Shown here piece by piece: positions 8,348 through 17,445 of a stretch of 64,000 nucleotides of DNA; the stretch's first letter is position 1; each line of letters opens with the position of its first letter. The notes below the pieces were generated by a model, which saw only the letters and a program-made list of their open reading frames with translations, was not told the origin of the DNA and did not search any database. The DNA comes from Paenibacillus faecalis (GTDB lineage: Bacteria; Bacillota; Bacilli; Paenibacillales; Paenibacillaceae), in the NCBI RefSeq assembly GCF_900289175.1, contig NZ_LT985747.1:1377121-1441120 (forward strand), read 5' to 3'. Made by a program: the position numbers and the translations under genes.

Positions 8348-9331
8348 CTATATATTTTTACTCTTGGATCTGACCTTCAATAAATCACCTGTCCAGCCTT
8401 TAACATGCATCCAAATATACATCGCCGCTGTAAAAAACAGAGTGAGAAGAATAACCGCGAAAAATCCCCAAGATGCCTTGATGATAGGAAGATTTTCAAA
8501 ATTCATCCCCCATATAGCGCCGATGACTGTTGCTGGAGTAAAAATTACGGTCATAATCGTTAACGTCTTCATAATTTCATTCCCACGGAAGCCCGCAATC
8601 GCATCATCGATCGAAACTAAAGTGTCGATCTCATCCTCATAATGCCGAAACAGCTTATCCATTCGTTCAACTCGGTGAACCAGTTGTTTATAAGATTTGC
8701 TGTTCTCCACCGTATCTAAATACCCCTCCTTAGAGGCTGCTATCAATTCCTGAAAAGGGATAAAGAGATTGCTCCAGTGAAGCAGTTCAAAACGGGCTGA
8801 AAGTATTTTATCCATCAAATTACGCTCATTCTGCTCCCTCATCGTGATTTCAACTTCACGGAGCCTGACCTCAAACTTGTCCATACCGACATGAAAATAA
8901 TGCAGTATCGCTCGTGAAAGAACAAACATCCCTTCAATGGGGCGTGAGCATTGATGAAGCATACAGATGCGTTCCTTCTCTCCCATCATCTCTCGGGTTT
9001 GCTCATCCAGGTTAAATGTCATCAGAACTTGTTTGTCGATATAAAAATAAAACTGCTCATACTCATCTTTATGGTTATCCAGATCAGGAGCTACTGTATA
9101 TAGTATGGAACCTACAATAACAGGATTTACTCCATCAGGAAAACGAACAGACAAATAATTCTGATCTTCCAATGAAGGGATCAGATCAAACCATCGCGAT
9201 GTATAAGGATATTCTGCACGCAGCTCGCCAATAAGAGGTGAACTCCAATCATCCACTTGAAGATCGTACCAGTCCCAGCCTCCCGCGTAGCTGTATAATC
9301 TTTGGCCTTCCTCCGGTTTCAAGAGAACCAT
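8348..9331 (-). CDS. CorA family divalent metal transporter-like protein
   Basis: A 327-residue protein with a large soluble N-terminal domain, a long helix (about 190-255) and two C-terminal membrane helices. The GMN signature is at residues 275-277 (IWGMNFENLP), matching the selectivity loop of CorA Mg2+/Co2+ channels; the loop after it reads FENLPIIK, unlike the usual MPE, so transport of another ion or altered selectivity is possible. The tail after the second helix is basic. GGAGG lies 11 bases before the ATG. It lies downstream of sigB beyond a terminator and faces the DUF5665 gene tail to tail. Confidence 0.85.
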   Translation of the reverse strand: MVLLKPEEGQRLYSYAGGWDWYDLQVDDWSSPLIGELRAEYPYTSRWFDLIPSLEDQNYLSVRFPDGVNPVIVGSILYTVAPDLDNHKDEYEQFYFYIDKQVLMTFNLDEQTREMMGEKERICMLHQCSRPIEGMFVLSRAILHYFHVGMDKFEVRLREVEITMREQNERNLMDKILSARFELLHWSNLFIPFQELIAASKEGYLDTVENSKSYKQLVHRVERMDKLFRHYEDEIDTLVSIDDAIAGFRGNEIMKTLTIMTVIFTPATVIGAIWGMNFENLPIIKASWGFFAVILLTLFFTAAMYIWMHVKGWTGDLLKVRSKSKNI

Positions 9332-9357
9332 CTACCGATTCACCTCCTTTATGTATT

Positions 9358-9399
9358 TAAAAAGGCACGCCTATCCTCTGTACGAAAATAGCGTGCCTT
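9358..9399 (-). terminator. terminator of the rsbV-rsbW-sigB operon
   Basis: AAGGCACGC and GCGTGCCTTTTT pair perfectly on the minus strand, about 45 bases after the sigB stop codon. Confidence 0.8.
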
Positions 9400-9443
9400 A
9401 TGTAGTCCAGTCCTTCCACCTGATATAGAAATGCTTGTCCATA

Positions 9444-10214
9444 TCAATACGATGAGTTAGACATAATTTGTTTCAGTTTCTCCGTTGCTCTCTTCTGGAT
9501 ACGGGATACACTCATCTGTGAAACACCCAGCTTTTGAGCGATAGCCCGCTGAGACTGCCCATCCTGGAATGCCAAGAGCAGCACCTTCTGTTCCTGCTCC
9601 TTCAGCTGACTTAACGCCTGCTGTAAATCCATACGTTTTTCCACCGAATCAAAATCATTGACATCCGAGCTGATCAGCTCGCCCAGAGTAGCACCCGTTT
9701 CCTCCTGAGATAATGGAGAATCCAATGATACATAATGATAGCATTCACGTCCGGCAAGTACTTCTACCGTTTCCTCAACGCTCAGATCCAAATGCTCTGC
9801 AATTTCTTTAACATCTGGTGAACGCTCCAGTTTCATCATCAAATCATCGATCGCTTGTTGGACCAGTGCACCCTTTTCCTTAATGCGGCGGGGAACCTGA
9901 ATATACCACGATTTATCCCGCAAGAAGTTCTTCATATGACCGATCATGCTCTTCATGGCGTAAGGTTCAAATGGAATACCCAGGCTGATATCATACTGCT
10001 GCAGCAGTCGTATCAAAGCCATCTGGCCCACCTGATACAAGTCTTCATATAGATCAGGTCGATTCCGGGAAATTTTCCCGGCGGCCATTTTGACCATGGG
10101 CTCGTATTTTTGAATCAAGACGGTTGCAATTTCGTTATCCTTACTTTTCTGGTATTGCTCAATCAGGCTGATCGCTTCATCTCTGGACTCTGGGGGAGTC
10201 ACTTTTTCATTCAT
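9444..10214 (-). CDS. sigB: RNA polymerase sigma factor SigB
   Basis: A 256-residue sigma-70 factor of the SigB/SigF/SigG group. Region 2 is near residues 25-95 (LYEDLYQVGQMALIRLLQQYD), region 3 around 110-165, and region 4 carries the helix-turn-helix SQRAIAQKLGVSQMSVSRIQ near the C-terminus. Two facts make it SigB and not the forespore factor SigF: it sits directly behind an RsbV/RsbW pair, whose rsbW overlaps it by four bases, and it is linked to the PP2C regulator RsbY, the hybrid kinase and a CheR methyltransferase. SigF operons would have spoIIAA-spoIIAB instead; those pairs look alike, so this rests on context. It is expected to direct the general stress regulon and to be held by RsbW. 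Confidence 0.85.
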   Translation of the reverse strand: MNEKVTPPESRDEAISLIEQYQKSKDNEIATVLIQKYEPMVKMAAGKISRNRPDLYEDLYQVGQMALIRLLQQYDISLGIPFEPYAMKSMIGHMKNFLRDKSWYIQVPRRIKEKGALVQQAIDDLMMKLERSPDVKEIAEHLDLSVEETVEVLAGRECYHYVSLDSPLSQEETGATLGELISSDVNDFDSVEKRMDLQQALSQLKEQEQKVLLLAFQDGQSQRAIAQKLGVSQMSVSRIQKRATEKLKQIMSNSSY

Positions 10215-10663
10215 ATGGGCTCCTCGCTTTTCGCAAGTCGTTTCGTAAGAACAACTTTTGTTCCCTTTCCCGTCTCGTTCGTCACACTCACATCATCCAT
10301 GAGCGCCTCCATCAAATAAAAACCCAGACCTCCAATCTGTACTTCATCCAGATCTTTATCATGGAGGGTAGGTCGGTTATCTAAATTCGCACCACTTTCG
10401 AAACTCTCCCCTTCGTCTCTGACCGTGATGGATAACGAATCATTGGTAACATCAAATACGACTTCCACCATTCCGCCTTCCTGCCCATAAGCATATAAAA
10501 CTGAATTGTTACAAGCTTCGGAAACAGCTACCTTCATATCTTCTATCTCTTCATAAGTAAAACCCATTTTGGAAGCTATTCCGTACAAATTCAATCGAAC
10601 AATATCAACGTATTCCGCATTGGCAGGTAAATTCAACGTTATTTTTTGTATTTCAGCACTCAT
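10211..10663 (-). CDS. rsbW: anti-sigma-B factor / serine kinase RsbW
   Basis: A 150-residue GHKL ATPase. The N box is EACNNSVLYAYG (near 49-60), and the G1 and G2 boxes are represented by the VRDEGESFES and GGLGFYLMEALMD segments. RsbW binds and inhibits SigB, and phosphorylates RsbV on a serine when ATP is plentiful. The gene overlaps both neighbours by four bases (ATGA), so the three proteins are probably made in a fixed ratio. The weak ribosome binding site AAGGAA fits with translational coupling. Confidence 0.9.
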   Translation of the reverse strand: MSAEIQKITLNLPANAEYVDIVRLNLYGIASKMGFTYEEIEDMKVAVSEACNNSVLYAYGQEGGMVEVVFDVTNDSLSITVRDEGESFESGANLDNRPTLHDKDLDEVQIGGLGFYLMEALMDDVSVTNETGKGTKVVLTKRLAKSEEPI

Positions 10664-11019
10664 TCTTTTCGTTCCTTTCCTATTGGGGAATTCTCCTGGA
10701 GGGTAAAGAACTTCGCTATACCCGTCATCTCAAACAATTTCTGAATTTGCTCAGGAACTTCCTCGACGGTAAAGCGAGCTTCCATGTTGTGTCTTGCCTT
10801 CAATATAGACAATAGAATTCCGATACCTGTGCTATCAATGTATGTCATATCTTTCATATTGACGATTAAATCGATTTCTGAATTATTTACTAGCGGTTCC
10901 ATGACCATTCGAAAATCAGGTGCAACGGATAAGTCCAGCTCGCCACTTAAAAATACGGTGCAGTTTCCTTCGTTCATATGAGTCCTAGCATTGAATTTAT
11001 CATCATTGTTCATATTCAT
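10660..11019 (-). CDS. rsbV: anti-anti-sigma factor RsbV
   Basis: A 119-residue STAS domain protein. MTYIDSTGIGILLSILKA holds the serine that RsbW phosphorylates (DSTG). Unphosphorylated RsbV captures RsbW and frees SigB. Start at 11019 is preferred over the ATG at 11037: GGGAGAG is nine bases upstream of it, and a SigB-like promoter at 11057-11082 would leave only a dozen bases of leader for the longer form. First gene of a rsbV-rsbW-sigB unit, 102 bases after the upstream hybrid kinase. Confidence 0.9.
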   Translation of the reverse strand: MNMNNDDKFNARTHMNEGNCTVFLSGELDLSVAPDFRMVMEPLVNNSEIDLIVNMKDMTYIDSTGIGILLSILKARHNMEARFTVEEVPEQIQKLFEMTGIAKFFTLQENSPIGKERKE

Positions 11020-11056
11020 AGGCACAATCTCTCCCATTATTTGATTTCCTTACAAA

Positions 11057-11082
11057 TAACCCGTAATTCGATATTTTGAAAC
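11057..11082 (-). promoter_or_regulatory. SigB-type promoter upstream of rsbV
   Basis: On the minus strand GTTTCA (11077-11082), a 14-base spacer and GGGTTA (11057-11062), compared with the Bacillus SigB consensus GTTTAA/GGGTAT. It lies in the 84-base gap before rsbV and would give SigB autoregulation, as in Bacillus subtilis. Confidence 0.6.
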
Positions 11083-11121
11083 AATTGAGTAACTAAATCG
11101 TGCAGCTTTTTCGATCTGAAA

Positions 11122-12816
11122 CTATTGAACATGGTGAACACTAGCAGCCTTTTGTTGCTTGTTCGAAAGCGAGGTATCCGGACATGTCGGCAGTGGATAA
11201 CGAGTCAAAAGCTCCTTAACACTCGTAATTTTGACCGGTTTGCTGATGTAATCATTCATACCGGCTTCCAGGCATTTCGATTGGATACCATCCATTACAT
11301 TGGCTGTCATCGCAATTATGATCGGTCCCGAACCTGGGAACTCCTTCTTTCTAATCAGTCGGGTAGCCTCCAGCCCATCCATAATCGGCATCTGAAGATC
11401 CATAAATATCATGTCGTAGTACTGGCCCGCATTCACCATATCCACCGCTTGCTTCCCGTCCTCAGCTAAATCGACATTCAGCCCAAGCTTATCCATCATA
11501 CTCACCATGAGCTTCCGATTGATCGGATGATCGTCAACGACAAGTACGTGAGGGGTTTGCTCATCTTCATGAATATTAAAATAATCATCAGGCATATCCC
11601 GGCCAAGCAACTGATCTTCCTCTTCATGATTTTGAACTTTAATCGTAAAAACAAACATAGCTCCTGTCTCTTCCGTGGATTCCACCCGAATTTCTCCGCC
11701 CATCATCTGTACAAGCGACTTACAGATCGCTAGGCCCAGTCCTGTCCCCCCGTATTTACGAGTCATGGAAGAATCGAGCTGAGAGAACGGTTTAAAGAGC
11801 TTGTCCATTTTATCTGCCGAAATACCGATTCCCGTATCTTTTATATTGAATTCCAAAGTCAAGGTTTCACCCTCTCGTTCAATGAGTGAAATAGCCAAAT
11901 ATACCCCACCCTGGTTCGTAAACTTGATCGCATTGGATACGAGATTCATCAGCACTTGCCGCAAACGCCCCATGTCCCCATAAACCATATGCGGGATCTG
12001 ATCGTCTACGATGTATAGAAGCTCCAAATTTTTTTTACTGGCTTCCGCTGAAAAAAGGCTAAAGACCTCCTGAACACAAGTTCTAAGCTCAAAGGGATGC
12101 TCCTCCAGTTCCATTTTCCCGGATTCCATTTTGGTGAAATCCAAAATATCATTGATAATCGAGACCAGCGCATCAGCGCTGTTGCGAATAATATCAGCAT
12201 ATTCCCGCTGCTCATCCTTCAGATCGCTATCCATGAGCAGATCGATCATACCGATCACCCCATTCATGGGCGTACGGATTTCGTGACTCATCATCGCCAA
12301 AAATTCGGTTTTGGCTTTAGCTGCAATTTCAGCCGCTTCCTTAGCCTGAACCAGTTCCTGATTGATCTTCTCAAGTTCTTGTGTTTTCTGATGCAGCAGC
12401 ATGGATTGTGTCTTCAGCCTTTTGTTCGTCAGATACATGTCGACAAACCCTTCGATTTTCGACTTTAAAATCTGCGGGATGAACGGCTTGACCATATAAT
12501 CAATCGCTCCGGCTGAATATCCGGCAAACAAGTGCTCCGCTTCCTTGCTGTTTGCCGAAATAAATATAATCGGAATATCTTTCGTCTTATCCCTCGCTTT
12601 TATGAGCCGTGCCGTTTCTATTCCGTCCATGCCAGGCATCTGAACATCAAGTACAATTACAGCGAAATCATATTTCAAAAGACATCTCAACGCTTCTTCT
12701 CCGGAAGTTGCCTTGACAAGCGTATACTGCGTACTGTCAAGCACCGCTTCCAGTGCAAGCAAGTTCTCAGGGCGATCATCTACCAGCAAAATATGAATCG
12801 GATCGTGAAACCCCAT
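11122..12816 (-). CDS. REC-histidine kinase-REC hybrid protein in the sigB cluster
   Basis: A 564-residue soluble protein with a receiver domain first (phospho-acceptor Asp57 in [13 protein letters not shown]), a coiled-coil linker (130-170), a HisKA domain with His178 in [12 protein letters not shown], a HATPase domain (about 285-400, with DTGIGIS and GTGLGLAIC) and a second receiver (Asp473 in [13 protein letters not shown]). There is no sensor or membrane part. It starts 18 bases after the CheR-type gene and precedes rsbV, so it is probably in the same operon. No such protein is in the well-known B. cereus rsb locus as I recall it. It may modulate the RsbK phosphorelay; this is inference. 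An AGGAGG site supports the start. Confidence 0.85.
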   Translation of the reverse strand: MGFHDPIHILLVDDRPENLLALEAVLDSTQYTLVKATSGEEALRCLLKYDFAVIVLDVQMPGMDGIETARLIKARDKTKDIPIIFISANSKEAEHLFAGYSAGAIDYMVKPFIPQILKSKIEGFVDMYLTNKRLKTQSMLLHQKTQELEKINQELVQAKEAAEIAAKAKTEFLAMMSHEIRTPMNGVIGMIDLLMDSDLKDEQREYADIIRNSADALVSIINDILDFTKMESGKMELEEHPFELRTCVQEVFSLFSAEASKKNLELLYIVDDQIPHMVYGDMGRLRQVLMNLVSNAIKFTNQGGVYLAISLIEREGETLTLEFNIKDTGIGISADKMDKLFKPFSQLDSSMTRKYGGTGLGLAICKSLVQMMGGEIRVESTEETGAMFVFTIKVQNHEEEDQLLGRDMPDDYFNIHEDEQTPHVLVVDDHPINRKLMVSMMDKLGLNVDLAEDGKQAVDMVNAGQYYDMIFMDLQMPIMDGLEATRLIRKKEFPGSGPIIIAMTANVMDGIQSKCLEAGMNDYISKPVKITSVKELLTRYPLPTCPDTSLSNKQQKAASVHHVQ

Positions 12817-12834
12817 GAAATCCTCCTAAACACA

Positions 12835-13707
12835 CTATTTAATCTTTCGGTATATTTTCTCTGCCCGGTCCAGCGTTTCGTAAGATTCACTATAGTCTGT
12901 AAAATGAATCGACTCTTTTGCTCCGAGCACAAGAATACCAAAATGATTTAAGCTTTCATGAAAAAGTCCATGCACATGATTGCGAAGCTCATCATTAAAA
13001 TAGATCATCACATTTCTGCAAAAGATGACATTAAACTCGTTAAAAGAACGATCCGTGGCTAAATTATGTTCTGCAAAAATCATATTTTTCTTCAGGAACG
13101 GTTGAAAGATAACAGAGTTGTATTTCGCCGTATAATATTCAGAAAACGAACGTGTGCCGCCTGCCTCCAAATAGTTTTTCGTATATTGCTTCATCCGTTT
13201 TATATCAAAGACACCCTCTTTAGCTTGCTGTAAAGAACGGGAGTTCATGTCCGTAGCATAAATACGGGCTTTGTCGTACAGACCTTCCTCATACAGTAAA
13301 ATAGCCATGGAGTAAACCTCTTCGCCGGTTGAGCAGCCAGCATGCCAAATTCGGATATACGGATACGTTCTTAGAAGCGGGACCACGTTTTCCCTGAATG
13401 TTAGAAAAAGGTTAGGGTCTCTGAACATTTCCGTAACCGGAATGGACAGGTTATGAACAAGGCGTTCAAAACATTCTCGATCGTGAAGCACCTTCCCTTG
13501 CAAAGCAGAGATTGTAGATAAACCTTCTGCATGAACATAGTGCCAGATCCTTCTTCTCAATGAAGGGAGAGCATAGTTGCGAAAATCATAACCGTAAAAT
13601 CGATGTATGCCTTCAAGCAGCAGCTCAATCTCGATTTGTTCCAGCTCCCGATCATTCTGATCTTCTAAAGTCCCTTCAATCTCTGTATGGTCCATAGATG
13701 TCATCAT
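12835..13707 (-). CDS. CheR-type SAM methyltransferase, RsbM-like
   Basis: A 290-residue CheR protein. The N-terminal CheR_N helices (residues 25-80) precede VTEMFRDP (91-98), a hallmark of CheR enzymes, and the SAM motif WHAGCSTGEEVYSMAI (121-136). The C-terminal NVMIYFNDE segment is also standard. Outside chemotaxis, the RsbM protein of B. cereus has this architecture and methylates glutamates of the hybrid kinase RsbK, damping SigB activation. No chemotaxis gene is nearby and it lies between kinase genes, so the RsbM role is favoured. GGGAGAG precedes the ATG. Confidence 0.85.
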   Translation of the reverse strand: MMTSMDHTEIEGTLEDQNDRELEQIEIELLLEGIHRFYGYDFRNYALPSLRRRIWHYVHAEGLSTISALQGKVLHDRECFERLVHNLSIPVTEMFRDPNLFLTFRENVVPLLRTYPYIRIWHAGCSTGEEVYSMAILLYEEGLYDKARIYATDMNSRSLQQAKEGVFDIKRMKQYTKNYLEAGGTRSFSEYYTAKYNSVIFQPFLKKNMIFAEHNLATDRSFNEFNVIFCRNVMIYFNDELRNHVHGLFHESLNHFGILVLGAKESIHFTDYSESYETLDRAEKIYRKIK

Positions 13708-13779
13708 TTAACACCGGCTCTCCCTTTAACATTATTCTATCGATTATTTATTACCCAAAAGTATTCCGAAAATATCATT

Positions 13780-16700
13780 TTACGAGTAAAGCCATACCCG
13801 CATCAACGAGAGAAGCTGTTCCGTTTGAATCGGTTTTTTCATATAATCCGATGCTCCGGCTTCAATGCACTTCGCCCGATCTTCTTTCATCGCTTTTGCG
13901 GTAAGGGCAATGATCGGCAGCTTCTCAAATTGAGGCATTTGACGCAATCTTCGCATAGCCTCATATCCGTCCATTTCCGGCATCATCATGTCCATCAGCA
14001 CCAGATCAAAATCCGGATTTGCTTCGAGAATCTCTATAGCTTCTCGACCATTCTCGGCAAAAGTGACTTCCATGTTATAGCCTTCAAGTACGCTTGAGAG
14101 GGCGAACACGTTCCGAATATCATCATCGACCAGCAGTATTTTCTTTCCTTCAAACAAAACTTCTTTATTATGCAGCTTTTGCAAAATTTTTCGCTTGTCC
14201 TCCGGCAAATTGGCCTCTACTCGATGCAGAAATAACGTCGTCTCATCCAGCAGTCGCTCCGGTGATTTCACATCTTTAATAATGATCGATTCCGCATATT
14301 TCCGCAGGCGGGTCTCTTCCTTGCTGTCCAGCTCTTTGCCTGTGTAAATGATAATCGGTAAATCGACGAGTCTTTCATCATCACGAATTTGATCCAGCAG
14401 ATCAAAACCGTCCATGTCCGCTAACATCAGATCGAGCACCATACAGTCGTAACGCTGCTTCTTCAGCTCCTCAAGCGCTTCGCTGCCCGTTGGTACAGCG
14501 GTTATTGAAACATCATCATGCCCGATAAGCTCGATGATCGAGTGGCGCTGGATATCATCATCCTCCACAATGAGCAGATGTTTCACCGATTGCTCTGTAT
14601 AGGACTCGATATGCGAGAAGGCGCCTTCCAGCGCTTCGCGCGAGGATGGCTTTTTCAAATACGCTATGGCTCCCATCATCAGCCCCTGCTTCACTTCATC
14701 AACAACCGAAATCACATGCACCGGGATATGACGGGTAGATGCTGAACTCTTCAACTCGCCTAGCACGGACCATCCATCCATAACCGGCAGCTGAATATCC
14801 AGTATAATCGCATCTGGTTGGTACGACTGGGCCATTTTAAGACCGACATCACCTTGCAGTGCTACCAATCCCTTAAATCCGCGTCCTCTGGCCATGTCCA
14901 ATAAAATTCTGGCGAACTTATCATCATCCTCCACGATCAAAAGCACTTTATCGGTTGGCCCGATCTGATCCCTGTCATCCTCAATCTGTAATGGCGGGAC
15001 TTCCTTCTTATCATTCTTCGGTTCAGAAACAAAATCATTGGATAACAGCAGCTCTGAGTCAGGTGCTTGCTCCGTCGCTGCCGCTTCCTGTTCAGCCATG
15101 CTTTCTATGCGCTTCTTAGGCAGATAGAGTGTAAAGCAACTTCCTCTACCCTCTTCCGTCTCCACATCAATACCACCGCCAAGAAGGCGGGTAAGTTCCC
15201 GGCTAATGGATAGACCAAGTCCGGTTCCTCCATATTTGCGGCTTGTTGTACCATCCACCTGCTGGAACGCTTCAAAGATCAGATCTGTTTTATCTTCTGG
15301 AATTCCAATCCCCGTATCCTGGACAGAAAATGCTACATAACCGTTCTCATCTTTCAGGAATGGAGGAAGCTTCTTCGGATCCGCTGGAGCAATGTTCAGT
15401 TTTACAGAACCTTTGCTCGTAAATTTAAAGGCGTTGGACAGCAGATTACGCAAAATCTGCTTCACCCTGTGGTTATCCGAAACGATACTCTCAGGCACCC
15501 CGGTCTCAATCTCCACCTTCAATTCAATCCCTTTATCCAAGGCGATCGGTGCAAAGTTTTGCTGTACAAATGTTTCAATCTCCTTCATGTAGATCGGTTC
15601 GTTATTGATAACCATTTTTCCGGCATCGACTTTCGACAAATCAAGGATTTCATCGATCATCTTGAGCAAATCCGCACCCGATATATAGATCGTCTTGGCA
15701 TATTCAATCTGCTTAGGCGACAGGTTTCCTTCTTTGTTCTCGGAAAGAAGCTGGGACAAAATCAACAAACTGTTTAGCGGTGTGCGCAGCTCATGGGACA
15801 TATTGGCCATGAACTCCGATTTATATTTGGTCGTGATCGAAAGCTGCATCGCCTGTTTCTCCAACTGTTCGCGCGCTTTTTCGATCTCAAGATTCTTTTC
15901 TTCCACTTCCTGGACCTGTTCCTCCAGAGCCCGTGTCTTGACAACAAGCTCTGTATTGAAATGCTCCAACTCTTCCTGCTGGCGCTGAAGAAGTTCTTCA
16001 GACTTTTTAAGCGCCTCTGTCTGTTCTTCCAAATTCTCATTCGAACGGCGAAGCTCTTCCTGCTGGGATTGCAGCTCTTCCGATTGACACTGCAGTTCTT
16101 CCGTAAGTGCTTGAGATTCACGCAGCAGCTCTTCCACCCGCATACGGCCCATAATATTATTCAGGATGATGCCAAGTGCCTGAGTTAGTTGTGAAAGCAG
16201 CTGCTCCTCAAGCGATGTGAATTTTTCGAACGAAGCTATTTCCACAACGCCAAGGACTTCATTCTCGAACAAAATTGGATAAATCAGGATTGACCCCGGC
16301 TTAGAAGAACCCCATCCAGACTTCACCTTCATATAATCTTCAGGAGGACTGGCGAGCGAAACCGGCTTTTTATCAAGAGCCACCTGACCTACCAGCCCCT
16401 CACCTATCGTAAATTTCTGTTTTGGAGCTTCATCGTCTACAAATGCGTAAGAACCCCGAATCTCGAGCTTATTTGGGTCTTTATCTTCTTCACAAATATA
16501 AATCGCCCCATAATGAGCACCCAGTACGGGCGTAAATTCACTGATAAATCGCTGGCTGACTTCTTCTAATGAGTTGATCCCTTCGAGAAGTTCAGTCACT
16601 CTGGCCAGATTGGAATTAATCCATGACTGATCACGCTGCGCCTGCAAATAAGTCTGTTCCATTTGTTGTTTCTCTTCGATATCTTCAGCCATTTCCTTGA

Positions 16701-17445
16701 ATACCTGCGCAACTTGCCCTATCTCATCTTTGGAGGTCACCTTGATTCGTCGGATCGCCTTCATTCGGCCTTCTCCAAAGCTTTTAATCATCATGGAAAC
16801 GACATTGATTCCGCGAGTAATGCTCGGAACGACCCACAAAATAACAGCCATGCCGATCAGAAGCCCGGCCGTCATAAACAAGATTGTAATTTGAACAGAC
16901 CGCTCATAGGCTGCTTTCGCGCTTGCTATATCTTCATCGATTTTAGCGTTCTGATAACTAGATAGCGCGTTCAGACTGTCGAGCATTTCATCCTGGACCG
17001 CTTGCCCTGTCGTAATACGGTAAGCATTGGCTCCGCTTAAGTTTCCTTCGGATAAAAGCTCCAGGGTTCTGGACTGATATCCTGCATATTCTTCTCTGGC
17101 CGTTTCAATTCGGTTAAGCAGCTGCTGCTCCTCCGCTGTATTGATGCTATTTTTCAATCTCTCAAAATATTCTGATACCTTCTTGTCCATCGCTTCAATA
17201 TCAGCTCTTGCCTTGTCCGAAGTTGCTGTCTCCTCACTCAGCATCATGTTGGTAAGCTCGCGTGCCATATCATTCACTTGCCCACGTACAGCGTTCGAAT
17301 CCCGTACCTTCACATAACGTTCGTTATAAATCTGATCAAGCTGGTCATTCATAAAACTGATTCGATCATATCCTATCACCGTCAGAATAAGCATGATTGA
17401 AAGCAATGTTGTGAAGCCTACAATCAGCTTGCTTTTAATCTTCAT
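13780..17445 (-). CDS. multi-receiver membrane hybrid histidine kinase, RsbK-like
   Basis: A 1221-residue kinase. Order of parts: membrane helix 1 (7-27), extracytoplasmic four-helix CHASE3/4HB-type sensor (28-183), membrane helix 2 (184-206), HAMP (about 208-260), GAF (285-430), Gln/Glu-rich coiled coil (435-540), HisKA with His551 in MANMSHELRTP, HATPase (650-780), and three receivers (Asp883, Asp1005, Asp1152). RsbK of B. cereus also joins CHASE3, GAF, kinase and receiver domains and signals to RsbY; the number of receivers here is larger. No Hpt domain is present, so the phosphate path among receivers is unclear. Its first 11 bases overlap the end of the PP2C gene. The Glu-rich segment would be the natural target for RsbM. 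Confidence 0.87.
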   Translation of the reverse strand: MKIKSKLIVGFTTLLSIMLILTVIGYDRISFMNDQLDQIYNERYVKVRDSNAVRGQVNDMARELTNMMLSEETATSDKARADIEAMDKKVSEYFERLKNSINTAEEQQLLNRIETAREEYAGYQSRTLELLSEGNLSGANAYRITTGQAVQDEMLDSLNALSSYQNAKIDEDIASAKAAYERSVQITILFMTAGLLIGMAVILWVVPSITRGINVVSMMIKSFGEGRMKAIRRIKVTSKDEIGQVAQVFKEMAEDIEEKQQMEQTYLQAQRDQSWINSNLARVTELLEGINSLEEVSQRFISEFTPVLGAHYGAIYICEEDKDPNKLEIRGSYAFVDDEAPKQKFTIGEGLVGQVALDKKPVSLASPPEDYMKVKSGWGSSKPGSILIYPILFENEVLGVVEIASFEKFTSLEEQLLSQLTQALGIILNNIMGRMRVEELLRESQALTEELQCQSEELQSQQEELRRSNENLEEQTEALKKSEELLQRQQEELEHFNTELVVKTRALEEQVQEVEEKNLEIEKAREQLEKQAMQLSITTKYKSEFMANMSHELRTPLNSLLILSQLLSENKEGNLSPKQIEYAKTIYISGADLLKMIDEILDLSKVDAGKMVINNEPIYMKEIETFVQQNFAPIALDKGIELKVEIETGVPESIVSDNHRVKQILRNLLSNAFKFTSKGSVKLNIAPADPKKLPPFLKDENGYVAFSVQDTGIGIPEDKTDLIFEAFQQVDGTTSRKYGGTGLGLSISRELTRLLGGGIDVETEEGRGSCFTLYLPKKRIESMAEQEAAATEQAPDSELLLSNDFVSEPKNDKKEVPPLQIEDDRDQIGPTDKVLLIVEDDDKFARILLDMARGRGFKGLVALQGDVGLKMAQSYQPDAIILDIQLPVMDGWSVLGELKSSASTRHIPVHVISVVDEVKQGLMMGAIAYLKKPSSREALEGAFSHIESYTEQSVKHLLIVEDDDIQRHSIIELIGHDDVSITAVPTGSEALEELKKQRYDCMVLDLMLADMDGFDLLDQIRDDERLVDLPIIIYTGKELDSKEETRLRKYAESIIIKDVKSPERLLDETTLFLHRVEANLPEDKRKILQKLHNKEVLFEGKKILLVDDDIRNVFALSSVLEGYNMEVTFAENGREAIEILEANPDFDLVLMDMMMPEMDGYEAMRRLRQMPQFEKLPIIALTAKAMKEDRAKCIEAGASDYMKKPIQTEQLLSLMRVWLYS

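Noticed and set aside
9444..11019. Reading the operon as spoIIAA-spoIIAB-sigF
   Set aside because: The linked PP2C regulator, hybrid kinase and CheR methyltransferase, and the SigB-like promoter before the first gene, fit rsbV-rsbW-sigB better.
13708..13779. GGGTAA hexamer before the CheR-type gene as a SigB -10 box
   Set aside because: No -35 box resembling GTTTAA at 12-14 bases; the gap is short and the genes are probably co-transcribed.
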